64,000 nucleotides of DNA from Heterodera schachtii (Eukaryota; Nematoda; Chromadorea; Rhabditida; Heteroderidae). The stretch is taken from positions 1,007,814-1,071,813 of the forward strand of contig SIJG01000006.1 of assembly GCA_023374025.1 (NCBI GenBank), given 5' to 3'. How positions within the stretch are numbered: position 1 is the first letter of the stretch; every line of letters begins with the position of its first letter. Under the pieces are notes generated by a model that saw only the letters and a list, made by a program, of their open reading frames with translations, did no database searches and was not told where the DNA came from. Shown here in pieces: positions 12,374-22,283 of the stretch. A program made the position numbers and the translations under genes.

Positions 12374-12795
12374 GGGTACTTTTTCACTTTACGCCACAAA
12401 AACAAATATATTTTTTTGTTGTATTTTTCTGGGGTTTTCGGAGGGCGCTGATCACGAATACGACATTCATTTCCACCTATTCCGAATCCCGGACCCGAAT
12501 TCGAACAAAAGTCGAAAATTAAATTTTCACCAAAATTCACATGTATTATCCAAAAACGATTCAAATGCACGGACTGTCCGTGAATCTCGATTTTTTATTA
12601 TATTCCCGTCTATTTGAATCGGTTTTGGACAATAATGTGAATTTGGTGAAAAATTAATTTTCGCCTTTTGTTCGAGTTCGGGTCCGGGATTTGAAATGGG
12701 TGGAAACGAATGTCATATTCGTGATCAGCGCCCCCGAAAACCCCAGAAAACAAAAAAAAAATTTTTTTTATGTGGCGTAAAGTGAAAAAGTGCCC
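12374..12795. mobile_element. Foldback element, family B (GGGNACTTTTTCAC ends)
   Basis: The left end GGGTACTTTTTCAC is mirrored by GTGAAAAAGTGCCC at the right. The two arms of about 200 bp are near-complete inverted repeats containing CGAATTCGAACAAAA, GGGTCCGGGAT and CGTGATCAGCGCC. Six-base direct repeats (TCATTT) flank it. It has no ORF. Related copies are at about 7975-8110 (half), 14735-14830 (half) and 35578-36038 (complete). Confidence 0.7.
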
Positions 12796-12828
12796 TCATT
12801 TGTTCAAAAAATCAATTTTCATTCCTTT

Positions 12829-13422
12829 TTAATTTTGATTGTGAGTCCCCAAATAACCTTGGTCAAATTCCACAATGTTTTGCATTTTCTTCTTCTTCTG
12901 CTTCCCACCAGCTGTGCCATTCTCACTCAGTTTTGGGATTTTCGCACTGACTCCGTCCGAGGCCGATGCCTTTACTTTGCGTGGAGGGCACATCCTCTCG
13001 TCCGAAGCCGATGCCTTCACTTTGCGCGGAGGGCACATCCTCTCGTCCGAAGCCGATGCCTTCACTTTGCGCGGAGGGCACATCCTCTTCCGAGGGCACT
13101 GCCTCTTTGCCCCCGGTTTTAAACCGATTTTACGCAACAGACGGTCGAATTCCTTGCAGGGAATGGCAATCTCATGTGACAAAATGCCAAAACGACTCTT
13201 TGCCGACTCATCCGCCGCATTGCGCTGCTGCTGCTGATGGTCGATATCATCCGCCGCTGTTGAGGCCGCTTCCGAAACAAAGTCAACGACAGTCTTTACC
13301 AATTCATCAACTTCCGCTTGAATTTCTGTCGATTCCAGCAATTCATTGACACAATCTGCCGGTGTCGTAATTGTTTCTTCAGCGCCAATCGGATCGTCTT
13401 CCGCCAGTTGCTGCGGAGTCAT
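12829..13422 (-). CDS. Unknown lysine-rich protein with three 15-residue repeats
   Basis: A single open frame of 197 codons runs from ATG (13420-13422) to the stop at 12829. The N-terminal half is acidic (EDDPIGAEETITTPADC, EVDELVKTVVDFVSEA) with a QQQQ run. The centre has SHEIAIPCKEFDRLLRKIGL. Then come three tandem copies of MCPPRKVKASASDER, encoded by 45-bp DNA repeats at 12956-13090. The C-terminus is basic (GGKQKKKKMQ) and could serve as a nuclear localisation signal. No known domain is recognised. The low-complexity, charged layout suggests a chromatin- or RNA-associated protein, but that is inference only. The repeat keeps the frame, which supports real coding. Confidence 0.55.
   Translation of the reverse strand: MTPQQLAEDDPIGAEETITTPADCVNELLESTEIQAEVDELVKTVVDFVSEAASTAADDIDHQQQQRNAADESAKSRFGILSHEIAIPCKEFDRLLRKIGLKPGAKRQCPRKRMCPPRKVKASASDERMCPPRKVKASASDERMCPPRKVKASASDGVSAKIPKLSENGTAGGKQKKKKMQNIVEFDQGYLGTHNQN
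12956..13090 (-). repeat. Three tandem 45-bp coding repeats
   Basis: Units at 12956-13000, 13001-13045 and 13046-13090 are nearly identical; the first has three substitutions and the last diverges at its end. Each encodes 15 residues, MCPPRKVKASASDER. Confidence 0.85.
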
Positions 13423-13539
13423 TTAGTTTAAAAGTATTGTGATTTGTTTCAAAAAAATTAGACGCTATTTTCAAAGTAACATTTTTAAATTTTATTAAAA
13501 ACCCAAGGGATGAATCGGTAGTACTACTGCTGTTTTTAT

Positions 13540-14330
13540 TTATCCTGCATTTAAAATTTGCAGGATCCCGCGCAGGATTGCGGATTTTTGGAAATTTTGA
13601 AAAAATTTCAATTAAATTTCAAAAAATTTCCAAAAAAGATAAAATACCTGATATTTTGAAAAATAAATTTTTAGGGGCTGGCGGGATGCATTAAAAGGTG
13701 TGACTAAGATTTTTCGAATGGGTCAGACGGTTAAAAAGGATCGGGAATAAAATCCGTTAATGGTCGATAAATTTGACTATTTTTTGCTTTTCAAAAATGC
13801 TTTTTTTCGGCGCAATTTTTTCAAAAACTAGGAACAAAGGGGTCCGGCTGTGCCGATAGACGCCGTCTGAAAATTTTTTTGGAAAATTTTGTCAATTTCT
13901 TAACTGATTTTGTCCAAAATGACCAAATGTCGCACTTTTTGACTCATTTCTACAGGATTAATAAGTAAAAGCCGGTCCGGCGGTGCCGATAGGCGCCGCC
14001 GGGAAATTTTTTTTGCAAATTCTAGGTAAAATTGAGATGAAAATTGGGTCTAATTTGATTGAATTTATTATAAATTTATTCAAAAATTTTGGCATTCTGT
14101 TCTTCAAAATTTTCAAAAAATCAATGAAATCCTGCCGGATCCTGCACAAAAATCAAATTTGCGGATCCTGTTGCAGGATTGGAATTCAAAATCTTTTGCC
14201 GGACCGGATCCGGCCGGATTAATCCTGCAAATCCTGCAATCCTGCATTTTCCAAAAAATGCAGGATTGCGGATTGGGATCCTGCAAAATCCTGCGCAGGA
14301 TCCGGTCCTGCTCCGGGCTCTATTGCCTAG
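13540..14330. repeat. Cluster of TGCAGGAT motifs and two hairpin repeats
   Basis: Motifs TGCAGGATT and AATCCTGCA occur many times in both orientations near 13550-13580 and 14130-14310, often next to GGATCC or CCGGATCCGG palindromes. Two copies of the GATA-loop hairpin lie inside, at 13844-13869 (decayed stem) and 13977-14002 (perfect), 133 bp apart. There is no coding sequence. It looks like one or more degenerate non-autonomous elements. Confidence 0.6.
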
Positions 14331-14734
14331 TTCTTCAAATAATTTTATTAACTAATAAAAAGCAAAATTGAAGAAAAAAATGAAATTTTGTGTAATTCAA
14401 GTAAAATGTGATCAGAATCATCAAAACTTTCAAATGGTTCAAAAATCCGCAACAAATGCTCGCCGAAATTGTCTCTTTTGCCATGTTGCATCGTGTAAAG
14501 TCCGTCTTAGTCGCTGAGATGATAAAACACCCTCTCCGCGTGCGCCGAGTTGGCCGGGATGCACAAAATTTTTTGGGCGAGACGTTTCAAATTTGGCATG
14601 AAGGAAACACTATTTTTTTTTTGGGTCAGACACAAATTGTAGGAAACTAAAGTTATTTTAGGTTTTTTCCACCTTATTCTCAACAGTTAAGAAGTTAAAC
14701 GGGTTAGCACTCAAACGACCTCCCATCCCCAAAA

Positions 14735-14830
14735 TTGGGGTACTTTTTCACTTTAGGCCACAAAAATTTTTTTTTGTATTTTTCTTGGGTTTTCGGGGTC
14801 GCTGATCGCGAATATAAGTGTTAATTTCAG
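14735..14830. mobile_element. Half copy (left arm) of foldback family B
   Basis: GGGTACTTTTTCACTTTAGGCCACAAAAA, followed by TGGGTTTTCGGGGTCGCTGATC, matches the left arm of the complete element at 12374-12795. No right arm follows. Confidence 0.55.
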
Positions 14831-14893
14831 TCAGCGGCTCGATATTATATATGATATTGCTTTAAAAAAATTCATAATCACAAAAATAAAAAA

Positions 14894-15603
14894 TCAACAA
14901 TTAAAAATAAAGACATAAATTAGTAGAGCATATGCATGCAATGGAGGCATTTGTGCTAAAAACCAATTATAGCAAAAAGTTGATTGAGCCATGAACATTC
15001 GGGTTTTTGTTTCAAGTGGTCCACGCTGAATTGTCAATGTGCCTTCGTTGATTTTGGAAGGTTTCATACTGAGAATAACTGTTATTTTGGCTAATTCTGA
15101 GAGCGAGAGCCCTGATGAAATACATGGTCGAATATTCGTTGCAAAGCTGTTCAGTGAGGCCTGCACATTCATAACCGAGCAATCTCGAAACACTTTCGCC
15201 AAGCTATAACAGTCATTCTGAATAACCCAAACCCCTTTCATCAGTGGATCAACCACCAATCCACATCATTTTCTTGAAAATGACGTCTGATCCGTTTGCT
15301 GCCGTCAAACTTCAGTATTGTATTTATGCTATACATGAATTTGCTGCTCATTAATGTATGATTATCCTGGCTGTAATTTAAGGTTTGGTCATCGTCCTTT
15401 GTAATTATTGTTGTACCAACTAATAATTTTGCGTTTACTTTGTTGGCATTGTTCAGTTTGCCGTGTCCCATAAACCAGAATTTCCTTCTTGTCACATTAC
15501 AATTTTCAAGAAGCCGACAGCTTATTTCGTTTTGGTACACTTCAATCCCTTGATTTTCGTTAGAAAATTGAACCTTTCCTTCAGGGATAATTGATGAACT
15601 CAT
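14894..15603 (-). pseudogene. Possible broken gene of unknown family
   Basis: Two minus-strand frames overlap by 19 bases. The first (15603-15241) begins MSSSIIPEGKVQFSNENQGI and ends NDVDWWLIH. The second (15259-14894) continues with WVIQNDCYSLAKVFRDCSV. Their composition looks protein-like (Cys, Trp, Asn, Ile mixed), and together they could be one roughly 230-residue protein with a frameshift or an unseen intron at 15241-15259. I recognise no family. It could equally be a chance pair of frames, so confidence is low. Confidence 0.3.
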
Positions 15604-16865
15604 TCGATGGCGATCCGCTCTTTGTTATGTTTCGACTTCCCTCGAAGCAGCAGCGATTGGATAGTTTGCATTTGCGAGCTACCACAGAGGTACTCGAAGA
15701 CACTCATACAATCAGCCCAAGTTCAAGTCTTCCTCAACAATTCATTAAAGAAATCAATTCCAGTCGTCATTTATCGTAGCAACGTGGTATCAGTGGGAAT
15801 GAATGAAATCAAAACTGCGTTAAACCACATAACCACAGCAATACGTTTGTTTTGTAAGCAACAAAGGATAAAATGCAGAGCCGCCGCAGCTAAGCGTTTG
15901 TGTTGGAACAGACTTTACCCGCCATTTTCCTTTCTTTTTCCATTGATCTATGAATCTTCCATATCGACACTTAGCGCTGTTGAAGTCCACCCCGACTGCA
16001 AGATACAGTTTAATGACTAATTAATTATAAACATCAATTTGCCAGTTTCTCGACGTATCTAGAAGCGGTAAGTGTGATATTCAAGACCCACATGACGCAT
16101 TGATTCTTCCTGAACCTCAGGATGAATTCGCTCCAATTTAACTTGCACCCACTTCCACCCCCGCATCAAGAAACAGGAATTCTGCTTATGACTGCGGCGA
16201 TACCTTCAATTCCTAACATTGCTCAAGACATCGCAAAATTTCGCATGCTTTTTCTTCCTTCTCGTCTATTATTACTTGGTCAAGGTTATTGGGTCAGATT
16301 TACAGCAGCGTTCTTTGAACTTCCTTTGCTCACAGTTTGTTTGACTGCCTTTCTGTCCCTTTTATTCCTCCGTTGTGTTCCATTCGTTTAATATTGAATT
16401 TTCCTTCGTTTTATTTTGAACGATAATAATAAAGGAAGTTTCGTCGATTCCTTCTCACAATGCTACGCCATTTTTTTTTGCATCCACATCCATTTCATTG
16501 CTCTCACTCCATTTGCCCCTCCCATTTCTTTACATTTGCGCTCCAATCGATACTTACTCCGCCTCTTCATTTTTGCTTACCCAGTTCGCGCCAGTCATTT
16601 TCCAGTCGAATTAGAAATAAATTGCATTGGGTATTTTTTCGACGCATTCACTTTTCATTATATTTTAATTTTATTTTTATTACAAAGAATTAAAATATCC
16701 TTTTATGTTAGTATTAGAAATATTAAACCCCATGGTTTATTCAATTAAATCAATCGGTTTCTTATCAAAAAGTGCTGTGACTGTTATTCATCTCTCATCC
16801 CTTTTGCTCCTCTTTGGCCGCGTCCCTTTCGCGTCCACCTCCCCATTCCCTCTCTTACGTTATCC

Positions 16866-17125
16866 CCCCCCCCCTTTCCACTCACCCCTCTTCCCCACTG
16901 CCTCCCACCCTTTGCCCCTCCCCTTCCCCCCCCCCCCCACCCCTTCCACTCACCCCTCTTCCCCACTGCCTCCCACCCTTTGCCCCTCCCCTTCCCGCCC
17001 CCTTTCCACTCACCCCTCTTCCCCACTGCCTCTCGCCCTTTGTCCCTCCCCTTCCCCCGCCCTTTCCACTCACCCCTCTTCCCCACTGCCTCCCACCGTT
17101 TGCCCCTCCCCTTCCCTTTTCACCC
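16866..17125. repeat. Pyrimidine-rich minisatellite, about 60-bp unit, four copies
   Basis: Four tandem copies of a C-rich unit containing CACTCACCCCTCTTCCCCAC and TTTGCCCCTCCCCTTCCC lie between 16866 and 17125. They differ by a few substitutions and by the length of a C run. All three frames are open on one strand, giving long spurious ORFs. Confidence 0.85.
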
Positions 17126-17490
17126 ACCCCTTCCCTAATTCACTGTCTCACTGACAAATGAGGCGCCAATTCCTACACATTTTTCTGCTTTTGTATGTAC
17201 ATATAATATTTTGGCCTGCGAGAAAATTTTTATCTGACATTTGATCTCCGCCCCATCGCACGGCCATTGTTCCTTTGGTTAATCGAGGGGGGCAATTCGC
17301 CGGATTATTTTTGAATTTATTCATCCGCTAATGTTTACAATTGTTCTCTCTTATGATTGACAACTCAAAATCCTAATTTGGTCGCATAATTTTTGCTTTT
17401 CTGTAATTAAGTTAAATTTTATATTAATTCAGTTTTCAATTAAATTTATTTTTTCCGCTTGACATCCATCCGCTCATTGCTTTAAGAAAT

Positions 17491-20400
17491 ATGCAGCCAT
17501 CGGCGGAGAGTGTGCCTCCGATTGACCCAATTTGGCGCATTGGTCTCTACGAACGGCACGTGTTCCGTAGTAACGGGCGGGTGGGGGCATTGTGCTTGGA
17601 ATGTGGCGAAATGTTCTGGGAAAATGGCACTGATGAGAAAAAGCGCATGGGCCGAGCGTTGAAGAGGCACCTTTTGACAACGCACAGACAATACGGACTG
17701 AAACTGTTGGAGCAGATGTTGGAGGAGGAGGAAAGAGAGGAGGCGGAGGGGAGGGGCGAAGGTGGACAGATCGCCAAAGGTGGGCACTTTGATCAGTCAG
17801 CAGGAGGAGGGCTAATTAGTGCTAATGAGCGATTGGAAGCCGACAAAAGGGGCGATCGGAGGGGGGAGTGGGGAGGGACGGGGATTGGCCAAACTGATCA
17901 GCAAAAGTGCCCAATTACCTAATTACAAAAATGCAACAGATGCAACAGATGCTAACTCATCTGTCTGTGGCACTGTGCACTCGCAATTTGTTGAGGCATT
18001 TCACCAGACAATTGTCGCCACTGAAACAATGCCAACGGAGCTAATCGAAGAGAAAAGTCAGCTGAAGCGAAAGGATGTGCCAAATCTGGAAGATCTCTCA
18101 TATCAAATCAACGCACGGGACGAGGAATTGGCAAAAAGTTTGCCGGCGGCACAAACGGACGGCGACGGCACTTCGACGTCCACCGAATGCGATGCCAACA
18201 CCTCCATCACAATGCCGTCTATTTCGGCCGACCTTTGGGCGGCCGCGCAACAACTTAGCACCTCACTGCATAATAACAATAAAACCTCTGCCGTCACATA
18301 TGGAAAAACGTCCAATTTGGATGTGAATTTGCCGGCACTTCCTCCGATTGTTTGTGGACAATTTGTCATCGAACTGCTTGAACTACCCGAACGGGTGTTT
18401 CCCATTTATGTCGACGAACATTCCGTGCGTTGGCATTGGTTGCACGCCGCCAAAAACGAAAAGCAGGCGACCGATGGTCATGAGAAGCGATTGTTCAACA
18501 ACGAATCGGAGGAAGTTCGTTTGTTTGGCAAAATATCCCATGTTTTACCTTTGCTTTCTGAAGAGACTGTTCTTCGACTGTGCCATTGATAAGCTCTGTC
18601 CCTTCCGTGCCGTTTGGGTGCGCGACCGTTCGGCCGTTTATCAAAGCCAAGGCCACGCCCACTCCCCGCTGTTATCTCCCCAGCAGGGATTGACCGTTCA
18701 AAACGCTCCGATCACTCCCGATTGCTCTCGTCTCCTTCTACCGATCAGTGAAAACGCTCCGATCACTTCCGATCGCTCTTGTCCGCTTCTGTCCCCTCAA
18801 CGGTCAATCGACGACTCTTCTCGGATCACTGATCATTCGGTCAGTTTCTTAGGCCCAAATCTATTACTTATATCTCTCTCATTTTTAAAGTGCCATTCTC
18901 AATTTCCAATCGGTGCCTTAAGCGGAAAAGCGGCCTCAAATATCAGCAATGTTTCTGGCACAGTCCCTTTCGCCGATGATGGCACAAACGGTGACCAAAG
19001 AGCGCCACTTTGAATTATTTAGTCATTTTCAAAATAATTTAGAGACAATTTCTTTTGGCACTTCCACTATTGAATGGAAATTTTTGACCCATGTTGATGA
19101 GAATGAGTCCAATTTGTCCTCCATTTGCTTGCAATTGTCGATCAATCGTCAGGCAATTTTGAGAACCAATGATGGGCTGCCAATTCGCTATGTTTACGCT
19201 TGTATTCGGCGAAAACCGCCTTTTAAGTGGGTTCTGATGGAGACTAATGACCCATGACCCAATCATACATGATCAAGGGGTGCGCCAGTCAGACTCCCAT
19301 ACGTCGGACGTTTGGCGCAGGGGGGGTGCGCCAGGACCAATTTTTCTTACGTCGGCCCCTATTTTTCCCCAGCGACGACCTTTTTTTTTTTTTTTTTTTT
19401 TTTTTTTTCTGCTATTTTGAACACTTTGTTTCTGGCGACCTTTTTTTTTTTTTTTTTTGCTATTCAAACCACCTTTTTTTGCGGCGCGTTTTTTCCAAAA
19501 AACTTTGTGAGAAATGGGTGGGGCGGTCCGGCGGTGCCGATAGGCGCCGCCGGGAAAATTTTTTAGAATTTGAGTGCAATTTGTTAACAGAATTTCACCA
19601 AAAACTGCCTAATTTTTGCAATTTTAAGCCATGAGACGACTTTTTTTTTCTAAAAACGGTTTTTTTTACGGCGCGTTTTTTTTTTTTTTTCGTGGAAGGA
19701 GGGTCCGGCGGTGCCGATAGGCGCCGCCGGGAGAAAAATTGAGAATTTCTAACGAATTTTGCTAAGAAAATAGCCAAAATTTAAACCGTTTTTTGTTGCG
19801 GCGGTGCGCTTTTTCCAAAAACATTTGGGAAACGGGTGCCGGCGGTGCCGATAAGCACCGCCGGGTAAAATTTTTGGACTTTTTAATGAATTTGCTAAGA
19901 AAATTTCCAAAATTTGCGATCCCTTCTTGCCTTGCGACCCCCCCCCCCACCCATAAGGGGGGGGGGGGGAGGAGTCCGACCCGCCCCTAAAAATGTATGT
20001 TTTAGTTGTCAATTCCGTGCCGTGTTCGTCCGGGAACAGAATTCAATTTTCTACCGATCGGCCCACAACCATTCGGTGCCGTTGAGCGAACTCGAAACGG
20101 ACTGGCTCAGAGAATATAATGCGCAGCAGAAGAAGCTGAAGACGAAGACGAAGAAGCAAAGACTGACAAGTACGTTGAAAAGCGTACGGGCGACAAATAA
20201 TTCCGAGAATTACAGTAACCCCAAAAGTACTGTTTGGACCATGCTTTTGCCCTTCCCCTCCCCACAGTTCGGACTTTGGCTGTTTGTTCTCGCGCTTTTA
20301 GTCAATTCTTTTGTTGGATTTTACACACACACTCTTTTTTCTATCTCTCTTTCTCTCTCTTATATTCTCTTTCTCTCTCACTCTCTCTATCTCTCTTTTT

Positions 20401-20608
20401 TCTGAATTTGGGAATTTGTCTGTACTCTTTGCCCACCCTTACTCTTTTTTCATTTGTTCCCCCTTTTCCAATTAATTCCCTTTTATCCCGCCGATTCATC
20501 ACAACTTTTCCATTCATTTATCCCACTTTTCCCCATCTGCTGTTGTTGGCCCTCCCTCTGCTTTTACCGTACCATTCGTTCTCCACTCATTCATTTACAC
20601 ATAAACAT

Positions 20609-20675
<67 letters not shown>

Positions 20676-21531
20676 ATCCCTCTCCCTTTCTTTCTCTATC
20701 TCTCTTTCATCCATTCCCTTTTCTGCTTTTCAATTCATCCAATCTTCTTGAATTTAATCCGTCAATAATCCCAATCAGTTCGATTCTTTTCGCTAATCTC
20801 TCAAATCCAAAAGGTTAAGTAAATCTTTAAATATTTCAGAATCAAATTAACTGAAATAAATTTATTTGATTTTTTATAATTTTTTAAAATCGTTTCAGAA
20901 GTGTCGACGTCGGCACTGAGCTTTTCCTCTCCTCTCAAATCTATACGCCAATTTGTCTCTGATCAGCAGCAAAGTTTGAAAAAAACATTTGATCAAATAG
21001 ATGTTTTTAATAATTTTAACATTTTTAAATTTTAGTTGGAATGAGCCGTTCTTCAATTGATGCTCTTTTTGCGAATTCAATTAACGAAGAACAACAAAAG
21101 CATCAGCAGCAGAGTTCGTCACAGAATGGTGAATATTTTAATAAAGTTACAAAAATAAATAAATAGTATTTTTAATTAATTTTAAAATGGCAATTAAAAT
21201 ATTAATTAATTTTATTTATGATTTAGCAAATTCTCTGCCGACGACCGAATGTTCTCCAATCGGTGCTCTGCAGAAATTCATCACTTATTTGGACAGCCGA
21301 CCCTCAACGAGTCAACAGCAGCAGCAGAACGATGGTGGCTTAATTAATCCGACAAATTTAATCTGTTAATGACGCAATTAGCACTAATTATCTTGTTTTA
21401 TTGTTTAAGGTCTTCATCTCTTTCCTCAGTTAAATGCCTGTGCCGGACAGCAGCAGGCGAAAAGTGCCGAAAATCACAATGGAAACGGGGCAATGGCAAT
21501 TAAGCAGGAACATTTTGACCAATTATTTTAA
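17491..21531 (+). CDS. BED / FLYWCH-like zinc-finger protein, left copy
   Basis: About ten exons: 17491-17761, 17939-18514, 18564-18839, 18891-18990, 19043-19226, 20006-20169, 20899-21000, about 21036-21127, 21226-21332, 21410-21531. Exon 1 has a BED-like finger: CLECGEMFWE, then ALKRHLLTTH (C-x2-C ... H-x4-H). Two FLYWCH-like modules follow. The first has FFDCAIDKLCPFRAVWVR ending GHAHS. The second has YVYACIRRKPPFNCQFRA and VFVREQNSIFYRSAHNHS. The tail is Gln/Ser-rich. Such proteins bind DNA and regulate transcription in the nucleus; the target is unknown. It is the inverted paralogue of the gene at 25786-28801. Oddities: intron 19227-20005 carries a 700-bp repeat insertion. The donor after exon 7 (21001) reads ATGTTT where the right copy has GTAGAA. 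Using GT two bases later leads to a stop soon after, so this copy may be truncated after the second finger. Confidence 0.65.
19257..20000. mobile_element. Repeat insertion in an intron of the left zinc-finger copy
   Basis: The corresponding right-arm intron is about 50 bp; here it is 779 bp. The extra DNA holds T runs of 18-28 bases, C/G runs, and three GATA-loop hairpin units. Each unit is preceded by a GCGCGTTTTTTCC-like or GCGCTTTTTCC-like block and followed by AATTTGCTAAGAAAAT-like sequence. The flanks contain repeated GGTGCGCCAG. No terminal repeat or ORF identifies the class. Absence from the paralogue indicates insertion after the duplication, or loss from the right copy. Confidence 0.7.
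19528..19864. repeat. Array of three GATA-loop hairpins
   Basis: Copies lie at 19528-19553, 19705-19730 and 19839-19864. The first two are identical to the copy at 10198. In the third the right arm changes to AGCACCGCCGG, turning the T-G wobble into a T-A pair while the pair next to the loop is lost. Spacing is 177 and 134 bp; 134 is close to the 133 bp between the two copies at 13844 and 13977. Confidence 0.85.
20330..20700. repeat. CT microsatellite in intron of left zinc-finger copy
   Basis: Interrupted CT repeats, with the longest pure blocks at about 20611-20675, fill the intron between exons 6 and 7. The right copy has no such tract. Confidence 0.85.
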
Positions 21532-22079
21532 ATTTGGGTATTTGAATTGCTCTTTTGTTAGAATTTTTATTCATTTGATAAATTGTTTATTATCTTTCTG
21601 CTTTGACAAATGATTTAAATAATTCATTCGCACAATTTCTCTTTTTGAAGGTTACCGCGTGGTTTATTGTTTTAATGACTCCTTATCTCTGTTATAATAA
21701 CTAGAGAATGTATTTAGGCATTTGCCTTTTTTCTGCGCATTTGTTTCGATATATTAAGCATAAAAAACGCAGTTTCCACTTGGTTTGAGGCTTTTTCTAC
21801 TTTGACTTTTATTATGCCTTTTTTGGCGTTTTTGGTGCCTTTTTTACTTTAATTTAATTGAAATTAGTTCTATTTTGATTTGATTTTAATTTTCCAGCCT
21901 TTTTTTAAAACTTTTAATTTAATTCTTTTCGTTGTATAGGAAAAACTCACCCATCATAAATAGGTAATAAGTGTGTCGTCATTAATAAAATCTTTTTCCC
22001 CGGTGTTTAAATCAATTTAAAACACAGTTCATCAATTAATTTTTAACTTTTTAGCCTAACCCCTCCCTCTCTCTCTCTC

Positions 22080-22132
<53 letters not shown>

Positions 22133-22211
22133 CCCTCTCTCTCTCTCTCCCCCTTTCTTTCTTTCTCTCTCACTCTTACTTCTCTCTATCTCCTCTCTCT
22201 CCCCCTTTCTT

Positions 22212-22283
<72 letters not shown>

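Larger units (their letters stand above)
17491..21528. repeat. Left arm of large inverted duplication
   Basis: This segment matches, in reverse complement, 25789-28801. Homology starts at the start codon and stops at the stop codon of the zinc-finger gene. From 17491 to about 18840 the match is nearly perfect, introns included. From 18840 to 20170 it is strongly diverged with only exons alignable. From 20899 to 21520 most of it is nearly perfect again. A 12-bp duplication (ACAGATGCA-type) near 17938 occurs only here. Confidence 0.9.

Noticed and set aside
16705..17161. Proline/glycine-rich ORFs on both strands
   Set aside because: Produced by the C-rich 60-bp minisatellite; low-complexity composition with no domain and no splice context.
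20234..20818. 194-codon Ser/Leu-rich ORF
   Set aside because: Runs through a CT microsatellite in an intron of the zinc-finger gene; not present in the paralogous intron.
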